From: Alnus glutinosa
Lineage: Eukaryota; Streptophyta; Magnoliopsida; Fagales; Betulaceae
Assembly: GCF_958979055.1 (NCBI RefSeq)
Contig: NC_084890.1
Location: 20,668,649 to 20,732,648 of the forward strand
DNA length: 64,000 nt
Direction of reading: 5' to 3'
Of this stretch, positions 53,497 through 64,000 are shown piece by piece. Position 1 is the stretch's first letter. Each line of letters opens with the position of its first letter. Under the pieces are notes generated by a model, which searched no databases, had not been told where the DNA came from, and saw only the letters and a program-made list of their open reading frames with translations. Position numbers and translations under genes: made by a program.

Positions 53497-56303
53497 CTAG
53501 CTGGCAGGATCGTCCAGAGGGTCTTCTCGAGGATCTGGCGCGTCAAGACCCCAATTCGGAACGTCGGGCATGAAGTCCTTCCCAAACTCCTCCATTTCCT
53601 GGATGGCTTCTTCGGGAAAACCCACCAGCATCGGATCAACCGTTTTGGGATCAAATTTATATTGGGGATTTGTCACCAAAGTTCGAAAATTTTCGAAACC
53701 CCAATGACAACCTCGAGACCAGCTATGATCCCGGAGATGTGGTGCATAGCTCAACTGCTTCAGATAACGCTTGAGCTTTGCCCGATCTGCGTCATACCTG
53801 GTCCTGAGCCGAATCAAGAGACTCTCCGAATGATCCTGCGCCTTGACAGCTTTATCTCTCTCGGCAGCAAGTCTTTCAACTTCATCTTTAAGCTTGTCCT
53901 TTTCGGCTTCGGCATTCAAAGCATTTTTGCATGCCTCGGAGCATTCATTCTGCACGGCCGACAAGCGAATGGACAATTGGTCTGCGCGATCCAGCTCGGA
54001 AGAAAGACTTGCAACAGAGCGAGTATACCGATCGTTGGCCTCCAGTACTTCGTTCCTCAAACGAGCGTTAGCAGAACGCATCTCGGATATGATCGAGTCC
54101 CGGGAGGCGAGTTCCTCGTCCTTGGACTGAAGAAGAGACTTCAGTGTCGCAACTTCATTCTCTAAACCAGAGATACGGGCCTGCACTTCGGGAGAAGGAG
54201 TAGGCGGAGGCGCAGGACGATTCTCGTACTTCTGCCAGAGGGCAGTCATCTTCACTAGAAGCTGTCAAGGAAAAAGTAAGCAAAGACAGAATCAAGGTGC
54301 GTACAGAATGAAAAGACCTAGCCCCAGAAACTTACTTGATAATGAGAAATAAGAATGCCTTGAGCGATCTTCTCGGGAGAAGACGTCCCTGCATTCCCCA
54401 GATATCCCTCGGGGATTAAGTTCTTTATGGCCTCCATCGGATGACCCAGAAGACCCCTGCCCAAAACTTCGAAACCGACCGAGACCCTAGGGGAAGAGCT
54501 GGGACCCACATGAGGTTCAGCCCCTACACTTGGGGCCGCTTCAGACCCGTCAAGCCTTAATCCAGAAGGGCTGACTTCGGCACGAGTGGAAGTTTCGGGA
54601 AGCACACCTGCTTCAGGGATAACATTCTCGGAGTCGATCCGAGGCTCCTCAAGCACTTCGACACGGGGAGTTATTTCGGGTTGACCAGCATCTCGAACTT
54701 CAGAGGCAGAGCCCGGTACCTCCTGATCAGCTGCTTCCTGAAAGGCGCTAGGCTCTTCGACATCTTCAGCCTCAGGTACTCCAGTAGAAGTCTCAGTTTG
54801 AACAGGCGCAGAACATTGAACTTGGGGGGTGGTATGCCCCATTTCACGATTTTCTTCAGGAAGTGTTGGTGTTTCTGGACGTTCAGAAGAAGGAGTTCGG
54901 GGAGTACCTTCTACTTCAGACTCCTCAACCAGAGCCTCAGCTCGGGGGGTGCCAACTTCCTCATCCATCTCTTCAAGAGATTCGCCACTTGAAGCGAAGG
55001 GCTCTTGGCACACTTCCTCGGCGTCCGAAGGTGTTATAACCACTTTACCCCACATCCGTTCGGCGTCCGCGAGTCTTTGAGCCATTCGGTCCTGGGCTGT
55101 GAACTTCCGCTTCCTGGCCGGATGTTTCACCCTACGCGCTACTGGGATGTCTTGGGCCTCAGGTACATTTCCTTCTCCTTCCCCAGACCTCTCAGACTCC
55201 GCACATTGTTCACCATGGAACGAGGCCTCGGAGCTAGACTCATCCCGTAAAACAAAGGAAGGGGCAGGGCTAACCTCGGGAATGAAACCCCGAAAGCTGG
55301 CAGACCCCTCTTCAACGTTCACCCTAGGTGATGGAGCCGAAGGAGGAGTCCTCCTTGCACCCGAAGCAGCCAAAGGAATCTTTTGTTTCTTTTGTGCAGG
55401 AACATCCCCGAGAACTTCTTCAGAATTTTTAGTCGACCTCTTCTTAGTAGCAGGCCTCGGGGATGGAGGGGTGTCATTCCTCTTCTTGACAGCCCCCCTC
55501 TTGGTGATTAGTTGTTTGTCTCTCGGAATGTCGTATCCGAGAAATTACCTCAGATTCTCCTCGGTGACGAGATTATCAAAATCAACCTCTTCAAACTTTT
55601 CGGCCTTGACCCTGGCAGCGGACCACCCACTTATCTCCTTAACATCCTCCAGTTCGGATACAGTGAGAGAAGGGGGGTCGCTTCGGTCAGATCGCAGCAA
55701 TTGCCAAGTCCGAGGCATCATACGGTCTTCAGGAAGAAGAGTACCTTCGGGGCATTCCCACTCCCCGGAAACTCTGAAGAATTGCATCTCCCAGAACTTG
55801 TTGTTCGTTAGCCCACTCTTGAGCTTGATGAAGACAGGCGGGTGACGAACGCAGAGTTCAATCATCCCCTCTGCAGTCTGCCTCGGCCTATAGATGTTGA
55901 AGAATTGCAGGATATTCATCTCCTTCTTCAACACAAGCCTCCACAGGATATAAGAGGCAAACAGGTACCGCCAAGCGTTGGGCATTATCTGACTGGGCGC
56001 GATCATCAGAAAAAGAACAAAGTCTCGAGCAATCTCCGGAAACGGCAATCGGAGACCAGCAAGAAACATCCTCTCGTACAGAGTAACGTCGCCACCGTCG
56101 ATGACCCTGGTTCCAGGCGCTTGATAAAACAGCTTTACTGTTGGAGAAATTTCGTAGTTCGAGCGAAGGACACTCTCATGCTTCGCGAAAATAATGGAGT
56201 TGACTCTGCTCTCCAAAGGAGAAAGATCCACAGAGCCGTCGGATCTCTTTGTCCGAGCCCGAGATGTGGCAGGAGCATTTGGGACAGTTTTCTTGGGAGC
56301 CAT
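53497..56303 (-). CDS. Antisense accessory gene of the Tat element, probably spliced
   Basis: Starts at the ATG ending at 56303 (MAPKKTVPNAPATSRARTKR). The first ~250 residues contain MFLAGLRLPFPEIARDFVLF and IAPSQIMPNAWRYL, resembling the 'putative gypsy-type transposon' family (Pfam PF04195, from memory) found antisense in Grande-like elements. A TAA at 55545-55547 then interrupts the frame, which continues without shift through a Lys-rich, then Ser/Glu/Pro-rich low-complexity region to 54336. A consensus intron (54262-54335) joins it in phase to the last exon (54261-53497), which has a long coiled coil (ENEVATLKSLLQSKDEELAS onwards) and an acidic tail. The TAA might be removed by another small intron (GTAATT donor) or be a real defect. 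Location and role are unknown; the Lys/Arg clusters could serve as nuclear signals (inference). Confidence 0.75.
54262..54335 (-). other. Predicted intron in the antisense gene (74 bp)
   Basis: On the minus strand the donor is CAA|GTAAGT and the acceptor TTTTTCCTTGACAG|CTT. Both flanking codons are phase 0, so splicing joins the frame ending ISHYQ to LLVKMTALWQ. Without splicing the upstream frame stops after about 5 codons. Confidence 0.75.
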
Positions 56304-56425
56304 GGAAGAAAGAAGAAGAATGGAAACAGAAAATGCAGGGAAAAGAAAAAATTGAGGAGGAAGACGACAATGAGGATCGAGAGAAAGTAGATAAGTGATG
56401 AAGAATGAATAGTAAAATATTCTAG

Positions 56426-56434
56426 CTTTAAATA
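56426..56434 (-). promoter_or_regulatory. TATA-like box for the antisense gene
   Basis: Minus-strand TATTTAAAG lies about 125 bp upstream of the ATG at 56303, with CACGTAGGGG about 20 bp further up. Compatible with an independent antisense promoter just inside the 3' LTR. Confidence 0.45.
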
Positions 56435-56718
56435 CCTCCACCCCTACGTGTCTGGAATGCCAAAAGGCGCTGTCGATTCAAAATTTCTGAAGGTGAAAAG
56501 GCGCGCCTTCCGTACTCCAGGATTAAATGCACTGTCTCGACAATACCATTTCATGATGACAGAAAGGGCGGCGGTACAGAGCTGACGTCGTCATTGGAAA
56601 AAGAGGCGGTAAGATTTAAATATTTGAACTATTGAAAAGACGCGCCCTTCACAGTAGCGAGTACAGAGTGGCAGACGAAGAATAATTCCCTTATTTCTCT
56701 TATCCGTGAAATCAGAGA

Positions 56719-56732
56719 ATTAGGGGGGTAAC
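56719..56732 (+). other. Polypurine tract of the Tat element
   Basis: attaggggggtaac lies directly before the 3' LTR start TGTTAGGG. Confidence 0.8.
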
Positions 56733-57574
56733 TGTTAGGGATAAAATTAACCCTAGAGACACGTGGACTCAGAAACATCTCGGATCTATGTCTCGGACAT
56801 TTATTTCGGCCAGCGAAGAAAAGATTGCCTAGGTATAAATAGATCTCGGAGGTATAACGACATCTCGGCACAAATACATCTCGGAGGCAAAACGACATCT
56901 CGGTCTTAACACTCCAGGTTACGGTATATGGAACGTCCCGAGATATCCTAGTCTGAATAGGGCGAGCATATCTCGGATATTTGTGTTTCGGAGTAATAAC
57001 GTCTCTATATATCCCGAGATCTCCAGGTCGGAGCGAACACGTCTCGGATATCATCGCCTCGGAGGTTAACTGAAATGTGCTACAGACTTCTAAAAGGTGC
57101 CATGCGCCACGTCCGTCTTAGAGTGAGATAAAGATAGAATCCCAGAAGATCAGGGATAAACTACAGATCCATAATTTATGGGATAAAATGGTTATTGACA
57201 TAGAATCAAGTTCAAAGAAGTACAAACGCGATCAACTACGGACTTCACACTCCTACTCGAATTCCCTGAAGATGTAGTTAAAGTTCAACCAGGCTAGGAC
57301 TCAAACTCCTAATCCAACTAGGTGTCAAGAAGGTCCGGCCTATAAATAAAGACCGTCACACCAGGTATAAGATATATAAAAAACTCTCGAGGCTCTTGAG
57401 ATTAACATTCAGAATACTCTGCAGAAAACTTTTTAGACTGACTTAGGCATCGGAGTGGGCGTGGTCGGCACCCCCGACGAGTTGTTTGTTCCTTTTTGCA
57501 GGGTTGAGGTATTCGGTAGAAATCAACAGCGAATCTTCAAGCGACACGTCACCACACCGGAAACTGTACCAACA
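56733..57574 (+). repeat. Tat element 3' LTR (842 bp)
   Basis: Same length as the 5' LTR. The four differences I see are three G-to-A and one G-to-T relative to the 5' copy. Followed by TSD ATAAT. Confidence 0.95.
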
Positions 57575-57579
57575 ATAAT

Positions 57580-58605
57580 GTTGAGTCCTTTTGGCATGCA
57601 ACCAAGTGAATGCATATGCTTTGGGTGAATCTAAAGGAAAAAGTGCCTTGCACAACAAGATTGTGTACAAATTGTGCACAATCTTATTGTGCAGAATCAG
57701 TCCTCGCATTTAAAACAAAGTCAATGCCTTGGGAGGCTAAAATTGGTAACTCGAACTTATCCGTAGGTCAAACTATCTTGCACCCACACAAATAGTCAAA
57801 CTATTATAGGTCTAAAGATAATAGAGAGCACAAACAAAAGTTCAAAATAATAATAATTTAGCCATTTATACGGAAATTGCTAAAGTCAAAGTTACTTACC
57901 TATGGTTCACAGAAGATCACTCTGATGTCTAAATCAGAAAGTAGTTGAAAGAAGAAAATAGAGCCCTTTTCCAATGAGTGTTTTCTGAACATAGTCGGTA
58001 GAGAGAGTCCTAGAAGGCTAGAAGCTAACAGAATTTGATTGGTTGTTCATCTGAATGTTAGTTGTGAAAATTGCTTAGGAATGAGGTTGGAAAAAATGTG
58101 TTAGTTTAGGATATATATATTCCTTCATTTACAGATCATCGATCTGTATAGCTGTGACTATTCTGAATAATAAATTAATCGTGGTTCATGCCGTAAGGGG
58201 TTAGAATTAGCTTGGGTTGAATAGACAAAGAGATAAGTTCAAATATATATATACCATATAATACCTAACAAAGATTTAATAAATTGGACAAAGTTGACTA
58301 AAGCCAGGTTGGTGTACTCTTTTGAAAGTCTAATAATAACAGAAAACGTCGGATTCAAAACAAATTCTATCTCGATGAATATGCAATACATGGCCAGCCT
58401 CATCTGTTCAGTGACTTTTGTAAAGACAAAAATATTAAATAAAGAATATAGCAATTAATAAATCATATTTATTAAATAAGATTGACTAATATTAAATTTT
58501 AAATAATATTCATATTATTAAATTAAAACAAGTCTAAGATAAAATAATAGAAATAGAATAATAATAAATAAGGACAGAAATTTTCTACAACTCACATATA
58601 AAAAG
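57580..58605. other. Anonymous DNA between the Tat element and C2
   Basis: AT-rich, no credible ORF. A small inverted repeat (aagattgtg ... cacaatctt, about 57656-57685) could form a hairpin. No TE ends recognised; possibly older host or TE sequence. Confidence 0.4.
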
Positions 58606-59901
58606 TGAAAAATTGAAATGACTTCTAAAAGTAAAGTGTGTGCAACAAGTGTCAACAAAAAATTAAAGCACATCGAAAAGTAAATGACACAGAGATTTTT
58701 GTTAACGAAGTGGAAACTCAGTTAAGAGAAAAACCACTCCGGGGCAGCCAAACCCAGGAATTCTACTATTCAGAAGACAAAGCTAGATACAAGATTGTAA
58801 CACTCACATGTACCGATGCAGTGGTCGTACCTTGATCTCTGACATGTAACCTAACACGAACGCTTCCCAACCAGGTTCACCTACCTGAAGGGGTCTTCAA
58901 TGGAACTCCTTACCTTAGAGCCGACCTCTAAGTTAGACTTCGGTTTACAGCACAGCACACTTGAAAAAACGGCTTTAGAGGAGATATCACGTCTCTGAGC
59001 TCTAATGGAATTCACACCGAATTCTTGCAACTCTAAGTGCCCAAGGGCCCCTATTTATAGGCTAGGGGTTAGAATGGGCGTCAGGCAAAAATATGCCTGG
59101 GAGCCGTCCGGACGGTGAACCATGGCCGTCCGGACGGACAACTGTGCGACAAGATTTTCCAAAATTTTCGCGGAGAAATCTTTCATGTATAAGAACATCA
59201 TCCGGACGGGATGGCTAGATCGTTCGGACGAATACACGTCCGCTGCAAGTAATTTCCATAATAGGCTTCGCGCATCCGGACTGATAAACTTCAACACGCA
59301 ATTTCCATATCTGATGCGCGTGAGTCCGGACCATGAGGGGGAGACGTCCGGACGGTTGAAGTTGAATCGGCAGTTACCATATACGATGCACCAGCATCCG
59401 GACCACAGTTGTCAGATGTCCGGACGATTCATTTTGAACTGCGATTCTTGCCTTACCGAGATACGCGTCCGGACGGGATACCACATCGTCCGGACGGTTG
59501 ATTGATCTTCCCTTTCTTGAACTTGGAAAGAATCAGTGAACTGTTCGAGAACTAATAGGCGTCCGGACGTGCTGCTGAAACGTCCGGACGGAGCAAGCTG
59601 GCACAGAAGCTTCTCGATACGATCTAAGTGTCCGCACGGAAGAAACACGTCGTCCGGACAGATGATGCATGTCTGTCTGATGTCTGGATGGAATGACACG
59701 TCGTCTGGACGGATGGAACAGTAGACCGATGGGCGTCCAGACGGGATGACACATCGTCCGGACGACTGACAGGGAACTTGAAATTCTTCTGACTTACAGG
59801 CAGAATCTTCTGACATCACTCTGAAAGTGGAATCCCTATTAACCGCATCATTACACATAAGTGATTTTGTCCAAACACAGAACAAGGCCAAAATACTAAC
59901 A
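58606..59901 (-). repeat. C2 3' LTR with a cluster of CGTCCGGACG palindromes
   Basis: About 1296 bp, from TGTTAGTATTTTGGCC (59901) to ...ATTTTTCA (58606). A TATA-like CCTATAAATAGG lies at about 59051-59062. Between 59104 and 59765 roughly fourteen exact or near copies of CGTCCGGACG occur, the best ones extended to CCGTCCGGACGG (59104-59115, 59126-59137). Confidence 0.85.
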
Positions 59902-59916
59902 AACTCCCCCTTTGGC

Positions 59917-61329
59917 CATTCTGGGACAAAAATCACTTGACCGGTTTGGAAATACATTCCCGGTCCAAAATAAAAATTACTCCCTTTTTTGTCACAAAGG
60001 GACAAAGGGTAAACAGAGTAATAAAACAACCAACTGAAATAAAAATTACTACCCCTAACGGTCTTAGAAGGACCCGGGAAATAGAGTAATATAAGTTCAA
60101 CAGTTTATCAAAAACAAAGACTGAACAAAAATGCTGACGAAACCTTCTTTGAGAGAGAGAAATCAGCAAAGTTAGGGCCTTCACATGGAAAGTAGCACAC
60201 ACACGTATTTCTATTTAAAAAAACTAGTCATAGAGCAAGTCAGTATTATGAGAGCATGGAGGTGATAGACAAGTATAACATAGACAAAAGTTACCCTGCC
60301 AAAAAAAATGAAGATAGCCTGCTCAACTCATGTAAAGCGTGTGTGTGTGAAGACTCGTATCTATAAGGTTTGCATTTTACAAAAATGACAAGAAACCACC
60401 AAATTTTCTAGACAAGAGAGAAAATCAGAGATAGATTGGCCAAAGGTCAAACCTTATAACTTACTAGGGCCTAGTCACCCTCATCTGATACACTCCCCCT
60501 AAGTGACAGCACATATTTTGTTTTACTTGTACCATGAAGGACAATGTAAAAAATTTTACTTGCTCATAGAGGGCAAGGTAAATTTAAGCACATAAGCAGT
60601 GATTAAACATTTTAAAGCACAAAACTTTGTATGAATTACTGCTTGTAACTTATGATACTGCAAACTGTAGGGAGTGCCAGAATTTATAGGTGCTAGGTTC
60701 AACTAGCCTGAGGTCAATTTTGGCCATCCAAGCAAAAATCTTCTCTTATCAAAAATTCTAGGAGCAACGAGTCAGAGAAGGAAAAATACGCACCTTTGGG
60801 GAGTCTAGGATAGTGCATGAGGTCATCACATGTGACAAGCTACTATCAAACAGAACAATGAGCAGGAAAAACTGTTGCACATGTCAGACTAATGCTCTCA
60901 CCCACATGTAAGCATAATATATCAAAGCTCAACAAACTAGTAAAACAGAGAGAATACACGAAATAGCTGACATACCTTGTGAAAGACTTAACCTGCTACG
61001 AAAACTCCCCACCTTTCCCTTTTTTCTTTTTTCTTTTTTATTATTATTAAAAAAAAACAAAAACAACAAGCAATATGGAAAAGACATCATATGCTAAGGC
61101 ATGATCAAACCTGTGTACGCTCAATGATGCCATTACAGAAAAACAGTCGTTCGACCTTCTTTTTCTGTCTTCCCCAAACATACTTGCAAAGTTTTCTCAA
61201 GAAAACACAAGGGGGCAAACATAACTTGTTCCTAGATTGCATATAATATAACAAATACAATGAGCAATCAAACCTAATGCCATAGGATTAGGAACAGAAT
61301 CCTAGGCATGAACACCCAAACCTGCTAGG
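59917..61329 (-). other. C2 interior between gag and 3' LTR
   Basis: AT-rich with stops in all frames. Segments near 60460-60800 and 61000-61100 resemble the C1 spacer (14580-15700) in inverted order, so this is the same non-coding internal region. No pol domains seen. Confidence 0.55.
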
Positions 61330-62738
61330 TGCGTCGGTTCCCCCTCCTGGGGTAACTGTCCTTCTTAGCCCAAGTCTGCCTTCCAGTGGGTGGTTGCTGA
61401 CAAGACTGCATCATCCACTCCATTATGTTTTGTATCCAAACAGAAGGCTCACCGGTGTATTGCTCTGGAGGCCTTCTCAATTGCCTGGGTTTGCTCTTGT
61501 AAGTGCCACTCTAATTGGCTTGTACAAACCGCTGTTGAGACCACTGACGCTGAGGAGCATGAAACCAAGGGGCTTGGGTCTGATGTCTTGGGGCTTGTCC
61601 CTATAGTGCTTGATAGGATGCCTGATGCCAAGGAGTCTGATGCTGAGTTACAGGTATAGTGTCATACTGAGCTTGTCTAGGCACTTCTTTCTTGGCTTTG
61701 GCCTTTTGTGCTTTCAAGAGGGAGCACTGAGGCCGTATATGCCCACTGAGACCGCAGTGATGGCAAATAGGAGGTCTTTTGATGGAATGAGGCAGCTGAG
61801 TGCCTGGAACATCATCATTGACCTTTTCCTTCTGTTTATCTTCAATAACTGGAGGGAGCTCTGTGACTGTAGGAGGCACAAACATAGTCTTTGAGGAAGA
61901 AGGAATATCATAAGAGGAAGCTACACACCGGAGACCAGTCTTGTCATGTGGGCTCTTATGGATGGACAGCATACGAGTCAACTTCTCATCAGTGACTCTC
62001 TCTAGCTGGAGCTGCGTCTCAAGTAGCTTTTCCTCGAGCTCCTGTATCTTGAGCAGCAGTGAGCTCTTCTCAGTATGCAGACTGTTCAGATCATTAACTT
62101 GCTGCTTTTGGCCTTCCCTCAGCTTCTCAAACTCTTTGTAGAGAGTTTTGTATGCTTCCTTGAGCTCTACCTCATTCTCACTATGCTCCGAATAATATGA
62201 GTCTTCTTCTTCAATATAAGGGGCCACAAAAGCCAGAAATTTGTCAGACTCTGGAGCATCTTCTTCGGACTCATCACTGTGAGTCACATTGTAAGCCATC
62301 CCCTTACCCTTCTTGAGATTCCCGCAATCGGCCCGGATATGCCCATAGCCTGAGCATTCAAAACATCGGGGTCCTCTGGGATCTTTCTTCTCTTCATCCT
62401 CTAGTTCAGCTTCTCTGAGAGGTTTCTTGGCCTTTTCAGAAAACTTCTTCTTGAACCGATCATCTTTCATTAGTCTTCTGAAATTTTTGGCAAGCATCGC
62501 CACAGCCTTTTCTTCATCCTCAAATTCTTCTTCAGATGAGGCTTCTACCTTCTTCTTGGAAGCCTTAAGAGCAATGGTCTTTAATTTCTTGATCGGGGGC
62601 AGAGACAGCTCGTATGTTTGAAGAGATCCAACCAGCTCTTCAATCTTCATTTCTTTAAGATCCTTGCTGTCCTCAATAGTCGTTACCTTAATCCTGAAAA
62701 CGCTCGGGCAAAGATCTGAGAATTTTTCGGATGAGTTT
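61330..62738 (-). pseudogene. SIRE-type copia gag in C2, two zinc knuckles
   Basis: The best open part is 62650-61601 (349 codons). It starts within the capsid-like UBN2 domain (MKIEELVGSLQTYELSLPPI). An acidic/basic middle and a first CCHC knuckle CFECSGYGHIRADC follow, then a long coiled coil (LKEAYKTLYKEFEKLREGQK and onwards) and a second knuckle CHHCGLSGHIRPQC. Downstream the frame continues to about 61330 past two stops (61601 and about 61512). Upstream RKILRSLPERF lies in another frame, so there is a one-base shift near 62695, and the rest of the domain is cut off by the LTR at 62739. Gag would package element RNA. Confidence 0.83.
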
Positions 62739-64000
62739 TGTAGCGCCCCAGATTTTAAAACACATTTTTATAGAATAATAAGGTTAAAGAATAAAAAAAA
62801 ATGATTATCTATGTGAGTGAATGATTTATTAAATTGATAAAAATCTAGTATAAAAATACCTGCAGATTAACTTAATCTGCAGGAGATTGATGCTTTATTT
62901 CTCTAAACAAATCAGTCGTCGTCCCTGCGTTTTATTCCATTAAAATGTTTTTAAAACCCTTTTATTCAGACAACACGTTCTCCAGCCTGCCGCACCAACC
63001 CTCAGCACTCATGACTCTCACCATTATAAAACTGAGCACCATACAGACAACACATTCTCCAGCCTGCGGCACCAACCCACGGCACTCATGACTCTCACAA
63101 TAATAAAGCAGATCATTTTCTCTGCAAAATCGCACCCCTTCTATCCTCTTTCACTTTTGTTTCCTTTCTCCTTCTTTTCTATTTCGTCTTCTTCTTTCCA
63201 GCTCTTCTTCAACAATATGTGTACTTCTTATATTCCATTCTTTTTATTAATAATTATAATGGCCGACTGGCACCATTTGAACATTATGATGTTTTCTTTC
63301 TTTAAGTCTATATCCTACTTTCTAGCATCTTCTTTCTCTTCCTCTATTATTTTATAATCCCATTTTGTTCCTTAAATTCCTTCTTCTTCTGTCTTCTTCT
63401 TCACCGAGGCACAGTGAGAGTGAGAGAAGAAGTGAGATGAGAGAAGAGAGGAATAATGAGAGAGACACAGAGAGAGAGAGATGAGAGAGATGGATGGATC
63501 CGATGGATCCATGAGCTGGAGAAACCGGGTGAGACCCGTGACCCCTAACACAAAACCAAAGCCAAGCTGAAATCAGGCGGAACTCAATAACCCACGAACT
63601 ATAGAGAACCGTGATGTAAAATCCGATTCTCTCGATAGTGTGATTTCCGGCCAAATATTGCATGTTGGACCAAACCCCCATCTGACTTTTCCTCTGAGTA
63701 TACGCGTGAACAGCTCAAGGTGTGTTGTTTTTGTTCTTTTTATCTACTTTTCTTGTCTTGGACAGCACATGTGTTCCCCACACTTAGCTACTTCGGTAAT
63801 GGTTATATTATATAAATATTTGTCCTATTAAAATATTAGTTGTTTTATAGAAAATAGTTTAAGTACTAAAACTAATATTATAATTCTATGTTAGGTAATG
63901 GTGATTGCAGAGTATGTTTGTTAAACACTTGAAACATGTAGTGTGGGTTTTAATGATGGCTATATATATATGTATATATATAATTGACTATTGTAAATAA
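62739..64000 (+). mobile_element. Start of another Tekay-like LTR, cut by the window end
   Basis: TGTAGCGCCCCAGATTTTAA at 62739, identical to the start of LTRs A and E for its first 18 bases, inserted into C2 gag. It contains a 23-bp perfect palindrome (62860-62882, ctgcagattaacttaatctg plus cag), a ~75-bp tandem duplication (about 62980-63110, 'cagacaacacrttctccagc') and purine/pyrimidine-rich tracts. Right end outside the window. The small open frames here have no recognisable protein. Confidence 0.75.

Larger units (their letters stand above)
45703..57574 (+). mobile_element. Young Tat-lineage Ty3/gypsy retrotransposon (11.9 kb)
   Basis: Two 842-bp LTRs (45703-46544, 56733-57574), both TGTTAGGG...ACCAACA, differ at 4 sites by my reading. 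TSD ATAAT at 45698-45702 and 57575-57579. A primer-binding site TGGCGCCGTCTGTGGG and a polypurine tract are present. Order: gag-protease, RT, RNase H, a second archaeal-type RNase H, integrase, hairpin tandem repeats, then an antisense accessory gene. A second RNase H and extra ORFs are hallmarks of the Tat lineage (relatives: Grande, Retand, Ogre). With 4/842 differences and published plant rates (0.7-1.3e-8 per site per year), insertion would be a few hundred thousand years old or less. Confidence 0.95.
58606..62738 (-). mobile_element. Copia element C2 (SIRE-type), 3' part, minus strand
   Basis: On the minus strand: gag (62738-61330), a non-coding interior, a polypurine tract (CCAAAGGGGGAGTT, about 59903-59916) and the 3' LTR (59901-58606). 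No RT or integrase, and unlike C0 and C1 no plant-transposon-protein ORF. The 5' end is cut by an LTR inserted at 62739, so the TSD is not visible. Confidence 0.83.

Noticed and set aside
52283..53573. Open frames of 89-126 codons with repeated TPRAGKVSR-like units
   Set aside because: They arise because the tandem repeat lacks stops in some frames. All frames repeat the same short string, with no start context or domain.
1..64000. Possible endogenous pararetrovirus
   Set aside because: All RT-containing parts (4537-6736 and 48927-52151) are followed or flanked by LTRs, gag or integrase of Ty3/gypsy type; no movement-protein sequence was seen.

Overview
This window is nuclear DNA of a flowering plant, most likely a woody eudicot (weak inference, from the style of the transposable elements). 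One host gene is clearly intact: a single-exon berberine-bridge-enzyme-like FAD oxidoreductase at 34316-35950. Nearly everything else is transposable elements (TEs), many inserted inside one another. I could delimit most of them because both termini and target-site duplications (TSDs) can be read directly.

Left block (1-32937). A Ty3/gypsy element on the minus strand (G1) starts with its 5' LTR at 32937, has gag near 12.0-11.4 kb and pol at 6.7-4.5 kb, and runs off the left edge. Into it went: (a) a 1.1-kb CACTA element (31650-32734, TSD AGG) in the LTR; (b) a pol-less SIRE-type copia element C1 (12155-31645, TSD TAGGC) at the edge of that CACTA element; (c) inside C1, a large gypsy derivative E (18267-30983, TSD TACTT), which carries a solo LTR C (24428-26938, TSD GTCTT); (d) in G1 between gag and pol, a solo LTR B (6737-11403, TSD TCCTC), itself hit by a Pack-MULE (9053-10847, 9-bp TSD) holding pieces of a polygalacturonase gene and a second host gene; (e) in G1 pol, the LTR of another minus-strand element A (2187-4536), whose body is cut by copia element C0 (1-2028).

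Middle (32938-45697). A LINE RNase H fragment, a foldback element, the BBE-like gene, a short non-autonomous gypsy element G2 (36425-42428) with the same LTR family as G1 and a 4.2-kb solo LTR D (37260-41468, TSD CTTAT) inside it, then CACTA-like debris and a GC-rich segment ending in 48 A.

Right block (45698-64000). A young Tat-lineage Ty3/gypsy element (45703-57574, two 842-bp LTRs differing at 4 sites, TSD ATAAT). It has gag-protease, then pol with two RNase H domains and integrase, then about 27 copies of a hairpin-forming 34-bp repeat. On the opposite strand lies an accessory gene with a phase-compatible intron. After about 1 kb of anonymous DNA comes a minus-strand SIRE-type copia element C2 (58606-62738) whose gag is cut by another LTR (62739 to the window end).

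The items that most deserve follow-up are the spliced antisense gene and hairpin array of the Tat element, a splice-donor-like dyad conserved in four divergent LTRs with lineage-specific minisatellites just downstream, an antisense coiled-coil ORF kept open inside the decayed element E, and the palindrome cluster in the copia LTRs. I saw no CRISPR array, rRNA, tRNA or bacterial operon, and I cannot claim a wholly new system.
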